64,000 nt of DNA from Ampullaceana balthica (Eukaryota; Mollusca; Gastropoda; Lymnaeidae), in contig CALYLW010000162.1 in assembly GCA_944989445.1 (NCBI GenBank), positions 1 through 64,000 of the forward strand, read 5' to 3'. Every line of letters starts with the position of its first letter. The stretch's first letter is position 1. The notes under the pieces are model-generated. The model was not told the DNA's origin and did not search any database. It was given only the letters and a program-made list of their open reading frames with translations. This document shows, piece after piece, positions 59,122 through 64,000 of this stretch. Made by a program: the position numbers and the translations under genes.

Positions 59122-60055
59122 ATGACATGATTTATTGACGAAGACACAAGGGGTCAAAACATTCTTAGCTGCTGGGGGATATTCATATACACTTTAAACG
59201 GAACCGCTAAATACTGAGCAAATGAAGTCAGCCGTCTGTACATGCTGATAGTTCTGAGGCAAAGTGAGATCTTGGTTAAGAAAATTCAAAGACAAATATT
59301 TTGGCAATTTATAAAAAAAAACTTCTTTTTTTTACATTCGTTCTTATTTTTTTAAAACTCATTTTAATCCAAATGAGAAATTGTTGATATATAAAGAAGG
59401 AATCATGTTGAAACTATCAGTAGATGCTTATCGTGGTGATAGACTGTATCCCTCCATAACCGGCGATCCCTGTGGAGAGAACTTTGATCGGAATGCTCTG
59501 AGCCTGGGCCGGGCAGTCATGTACCTTCAGCCGGCCTCGTCTCACCTGAAGATATTGTATTTATTTACACGAACGAATTCGAGGATTTTACCCTGGCAAT
59601 AGCTTTAGCTTGCAAACACGCCTGAAAGTGTTACATTGGCAGGCTGAAAAGATAAACAGATCCATCCATCTCTCCAATCTTATAACTATAACACGTTTTC
59701 TCGTGTTTATCTGAAGTGTTTTGTGACGCTTAAATAAGTAGGTACAGGAAGCTGTTGTTTTTTCCCCTTCATTTTTTACTATTCGCCCCATTGTCGTACT
59801 TTGAAAAGGTAATCTGTGCTCCTGTTTGAAATCATCTTTAAGCTCCATCCTCGCAGCTTAACCTGCGCCAGGGAAGTGGAGTTTAGTCACCTTTCCTACC
59901 CCCACTCCTGCAATGACTGAAGTTCCTCTTTAAAAAATCGACTACAATTTCTTGACTAGAAGTATAAGATATTCAAGATTCAAGGGTAGAAGAAAATTTG
60001 AAAAGCACAAGTAAGGGAAACTTTCGCTAACAAGCCTTATACAGCAAAATACTCT
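59122..60055. other. Non-coding DNA, no gene recognised
   Basis: A less AT-rich block at 59440-59590 has a 73-codon frame (from a TTG) without a recognisable domain. Confidence 0.35.
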
Positions 60056-60056
60056 C

Positions 60057-60135
<79 letters not shown>

Positions 60136-60312
60136 ATTTCTCTTTCTCACTTCCTCTCTTTCTCTCTCACTCACTCTCTCTCCCTCTCCCTATTCTCTCT
60201 CACACACCCTCTCTCTTTCTCTCTCTCTTTCTCTCTCTCTCTTTCTCGCTCTCTTTCTCTCTCTCGCTCTATTTCTTTCTTTCTCTCTCTCTTTCTCTCT
60301 CTCACACACACA
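60056..60312. repeat. CT/CA microsatellite
   Basis: Mixed (CT)n and (CA)n tracts with irregular interruptions. Confidence 0.95.
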
Positions 60313-61706
60313 GAAACAACAAAGAAAATAACTTAAATTGTAAATTTTCTTTTTTCCTTATAAACATTGATGTTAAGTTAACTAACACTGTTGTATTATT
60401 GTTATTCTAACATCTAATTTCTTTAAACGGGTCGCATTCTCCAAGTGTTTCTCATTTTCTTAACTGTTCATCGTCAAATCAAGAACCACCATAAAATGTC
60501 AGTTACAGACACGATCTCCCATTAAACCTGATTTAAACCCTTGTCCAGAGTCCTCCTGTCAACGATAAAGGGTCAAACATTTTAAGAACACAAAATTATT
60601 TCTATGAACGGTCTTAAAAACCAGCACACGATGACCCCTGGTCATTTCTGCTCATCGAGCATTTAATAACGTATCTTTATCCAGAGCTCCAAGGGCAGAG
60701 GAGGCCATTTCCCGGATTTTAATGACGACTCACGTGAGATTAATCGGTGCGTTGCGTGCAGCCCTATGACGTGTGAAGTGACACTTCGACCCAGACATCT
60801 CAGCCCAAGGCAGGAACGATGCACACGTGGGCACAGACCGGATTTTCGGAATGTCGTCTTGCATCATGGGTCAAGCGCCATTTTGTGTATTGACAAAAGA
60901 AATCCGTTTTCGGGGCCTCAAAAACTATTTTTTCCGCCAACACCTTTAATCCATTCAATCTAATTTATAATTGTCATCATGATGTCTATCACGCTTATTT
61001 TGAGTTTTTTTTTAATAGCCTACGATCCTTAAGCAGTCAGAATAATCATACATAAATGTTAGGCTCTTAAGATAAAAAAGAGAAATATTTAAATTATCTA
61101 TAAATATTACCAGATAGTCCACTGTGCATCCACGTGAAACATCAGCGTGACTTATTCACGTGACACACATCCTGACACCTCAACGCGACACATCTATGCG
61201 ACACCTGCATGTGACAATTCAACGTGACACATCTATGCGATACCTGCACTTGACAAATCAGCGCGACACTTCTCCTAACTAAAGGTATCAAATGAGACGA
61301 AGATGGACGAGTATAATCATTTCCAAACATTGAAAGGATCCTAAATATAAATTTTACCTTTAATGAACCCACGGCCGGAGATGGGGAAATCTTTAAAAAT
61401 AAATTCCGTAAAATAGTGCTGAAAATATAAAATTTACCCCCAAAAAAATTAACTAGCCAAAATATGGCGGCGAACGAATTTTCCATCTGCTAACGTTACT
61501 CTGCAAAACATCTATTTAAGTATTTCATGAATCTATCTATTATTAAAATCTTACCCAGCTCCTCTCACACGGTCTCTCGGTCACATAAATTGTCACGGCC
61601 CCGTAACGGTATCTTTTTTTTAAATGTCCAATGCATTTTATCTTCACCAAGATTTTTAAAAAATATATATTATAGGTTAGCAAATTTGTCTGTGTTACCT
61701 TGACCA
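60313..61706. other. Non-coding DNA with a short imperfect repeat
   Basis: At about 61150-61275 two units of about 40 bp share gacacatctatgcga and acctgca. A 65-codon frame at 60766-60963 shows no domain. Confidence 0.4.
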
Positions 61707-61897
61707 CAGTGGCATAACTGAGGAAAGGGCCCACAGGGAGTAAATATGTCTTCAGGCGCCCTAGAAATAAGGATGCCAGAGTGTCGCTTACAACTTCACA
61801 TCGTAATCAGTGAACAAGAGTAAGATATTAATTAAACACGGGGGCGCCAATTTTATAGTTTGTCCCCGGGCGACAAAATATCCTAACTACGCCTCTG
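61707..61897. mobile_element. hAT-type MITE (191 bp)
   Basis: The left end is CAGTGGCATAACTGAGGA and the right end, reversed, is CAGAGGCGTAGTTAGGATA. The flanks CTTGACCA (61699-61706) and CTTGACGT (61898-61905) match at 6 of 8. No coding capacity. Its CAGTGGCRTARC terminus is the same type as the 15-bp minisatellite unit at 45591. Confidence 0.8.
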
Positions 61898-62100
61898 CTT
61901 GACGTAAATGTGATAGAGCGATATTCCCAAAAACACCGCGAGTGTCTTTGGCGCGTCCTGTGCTCTACGGTTTAAGGAAATTACACTTTTTTTTTAAACA
62001 AACATTTGAAATTCTTAAGTTCCTAACAGTGTTCACCTCCGACCCAATCCCCTTTTAGTACACAACTGACCATGTTCTTCACACCCATGAACCAAAAATA

Positions 62101-62637
62101 AAACAAACCCGTAAAAACAAAGTTTTTGACTATAAATCCCTTATACATGAGTCATAATTAAAAGTATTGATCATCTTCAAACGCGACAAACATTTACAGA
62201 CTGTATCTGCCTTAACTCCTGCTGTATAACCGTTGGGAGAGGGGAAAGGTCTGGTCACCGATCGCTTGACCGAGCTCAGATTGACACGTAAAATGTAAAC
62301 AAAAGCACGCCGGTACTTCGATGGGTCACATCAACGCGTGACTGAACAATCACGTGGAGAAAAAAAACAATAACAAACAGTGAAATTGAATTACATACCT
62401 CGTATAGAGATAAACTAAAAATGCATTAATTTAATTACGGTAAGTTCGATCGATCTGAAATTTTGATACGATGCATTGTTAGGTAACAAGGGTCCGTGTG
62501 CCAAATTTCAGCTCGATGGCATCACGGAAAGTGGGGCATTTTTTACTTTTGTTTTTCCGCCCTCCCGACATACCGACCGCGAACCCAAGACAGAGAGAGA
62601 GACAAAGACGGCCATGCAGTTAATATAAGGGATTTAA
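62101..62637 (+). repeat. Solo copy of the ~550-bp unit
   Basis: It starts aaacaaacccgtaaaaacaa and ends ttaatataagggattta, like the tandem units 9 kb away. The G tract is only ttgggagaggggaaagg, far shorter than in the tandem copies. Confidence 0.92.
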
Positions 62638-64000
62638 AAACAACAACATTGTAGCAAGAGTTTTAAACTGGTTACAAACATGTGTGTCCTTCTATAAATA
62701 AATAACTCATTTATTTCGCATCGTAGTGAGTTTAGTGTATTTTTTCAGTATATGTTTTAGCTCAGCCATCGGGAATCTTTCTTTATATTTGTATTAATTA
62801 ATAATTCTTTCTTCTCCTCATTACATTGTTCTTTTTCTTGAAAATATAATTTAATTAACTAGATACGACCTGGGGCGTAGCATACGCCGCAGACTTGCTC
62901 ATAGATAAGTCAAAGAAAGGGGGAAAGAACGGACGCAAAGAGGAGCACGAAGAAATGAGAACAACGCGAGTGAACGCAAGACGCATTGTTGGTCTCGAGA
63001 CATGTGCACTGCCCCCCACGCTGCACCACCCTTGCTTGCCAACAATAAACTTCGTCATGCTTGCTTGCTCGCGTCTTCTGCTTGTTCTAATTTGTGCCTA
63101 TATTTATATAACATATATTACATGTATTAAACTAATTTCATTCTTAAATTTTACGAAACGCCATTTTTTTTAATCCTTAATTTAGAAAAATTAATGTATT
63201 TTTTTACAAAGATAATAGTGACTTTGGAGTAAAAGATAGGCACTGTCTTAACAGCTATATGCATTTAGTAGGCTTCCATGGTTTTTCCTATTCACTACTT
63301 AATTTTCTAAAAATCATTGGCTTCTAATTTTGAAACGTAAGAGTAATCACAACTTACGGTGACGCCTTCCGGTTCTTAAAACGTGTAAATGTATGTGACG
63401 AAAATACATTAACCGATTAAAAACGATAAACACATTTTTCATTTGTGACTAAATTATACTTTGACGGTGCGTTACTCACAGAAACATTTTTTTTTGGCTG
63501 TTCTGTTGAAACACGCCTGCCATTCTGAATATCCAGCAACTATTTTGAATCTATGTCCAAAAATATTATTTCTACGTTATATTGATAGCATAAAATAATC
63601 CTACACAAACAGGTAAAGGAGCCTGTCAAACGTCAGACTCATTGAGAGTTCTTAATCCTTAACCTGTCTAACGCCCCGCCCCGCCCTTCCCCCCATCCCC
63701 ACCTCCATTTTCGCCCACTCTTCCCCCAAACCATAACTCATGTTGAGCACCTTTCACTCATGTCATCACATCTTAAAATCCTGGGAGCACGCCCCTTGAT
63801 AACTTGAGATTCGGTTATTGTTTACGCTTCTCGTTTATATGGTAACTGTTTTAAATCACCTCGGATCTAACGCTCAAGAGTTGAGTTTTTCTAGTTTTGC
63901 GACTGCGAGTATTATTAATAAGCTGAATGGTTCTTACAAGGTTTTTTTTTAAATCTGTCTAAAAAATTAACTGACGGGATTTTACTAGTTTTGTAAAACA
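62638..64000. other. Non-coding DNA to the window end, no gene recognised
   Basis: A 92-codon plus-strand frame at 62895-63173 has no recognisable domain. A C-rich tract lies at 63673-63700. Confidence 0.35.

Overview
This window looks like intergenic or intronic DNA from an animal nuclear genome. It is AT-rich, has no operon-like gene packing, and no convincing complete host gene. It is dominated by transposon remnants, terminal-inverted-repeat elements and minisatellites. L2/CR1-like and zinc-finger-tailed LINE fragments, many hAT-type elements with 8-bp target duplications and tRNA-derived SINE-like units all point to a metazoan. A mollusc or other lophotrochozoan is my guess from general character; nothing in the sequence proves it.

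Layout. 1-1.7 kb is a very homogeneous 39-bp satellite cut by the window edge. 2.1-4.2 kb holds a hAT MITE and a longer hAT element with a decayed transposase on the minus strand. 6.1-6.7 kb is an 18-bp minisatellite. 8.6-13.1 kb carries several MITEs, including a second copy of the 2.1-kb MITE in the opposite orientation, both with perfect 8-bp target duplications. 16.0-19.3 kb contains a foldback composite element, a GGCGCC-rich dispersed repeat, a hAT element, LINE and SINE tails, and an exon-like frame on the minus strand. 22.8-27.6 kb has a GTCCATAAA-family element, another hAT element, an L2/CR1-like LINE 3' part and a 20-bp minisatellite. 32-36.5 kb has two exon-like open frames at good splice signals, a large CT tract and a minus-strand LINE C-terminus.

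The most striking locus is 39.3-41.6 kb. It is a nest of transposons: a hAT element holds a second hAT element, which holds a Harbinger-like element flanked by TTA, with a fourth element directly beside it sharing the same TTA. The Harbinger-like element carries a TATA box and two overlapping reading frames. The first encodes a CCHC zinc knuckle. The second encodes three 20-residue Arg/Trp/Tyr-rich repeats followed by a KH-like domain with a degenerate GXXG loop. This is either a captured host RNA-binding gene or element-encoded cargo.

From 42 to 64 kb come a promoter-like patch, several minisatellites (19-, 15-, 16- and 16-bp units), a tRNA-derived SINE, a DNA element with ACCGTATATAC termini, and a roughly 550-bp unit present as four tandem copies plus two solo copies. 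That unit shares a core with the foldback composite elements at 16 kb and 57 kb. Long stretches between these features show no recognisable gene.
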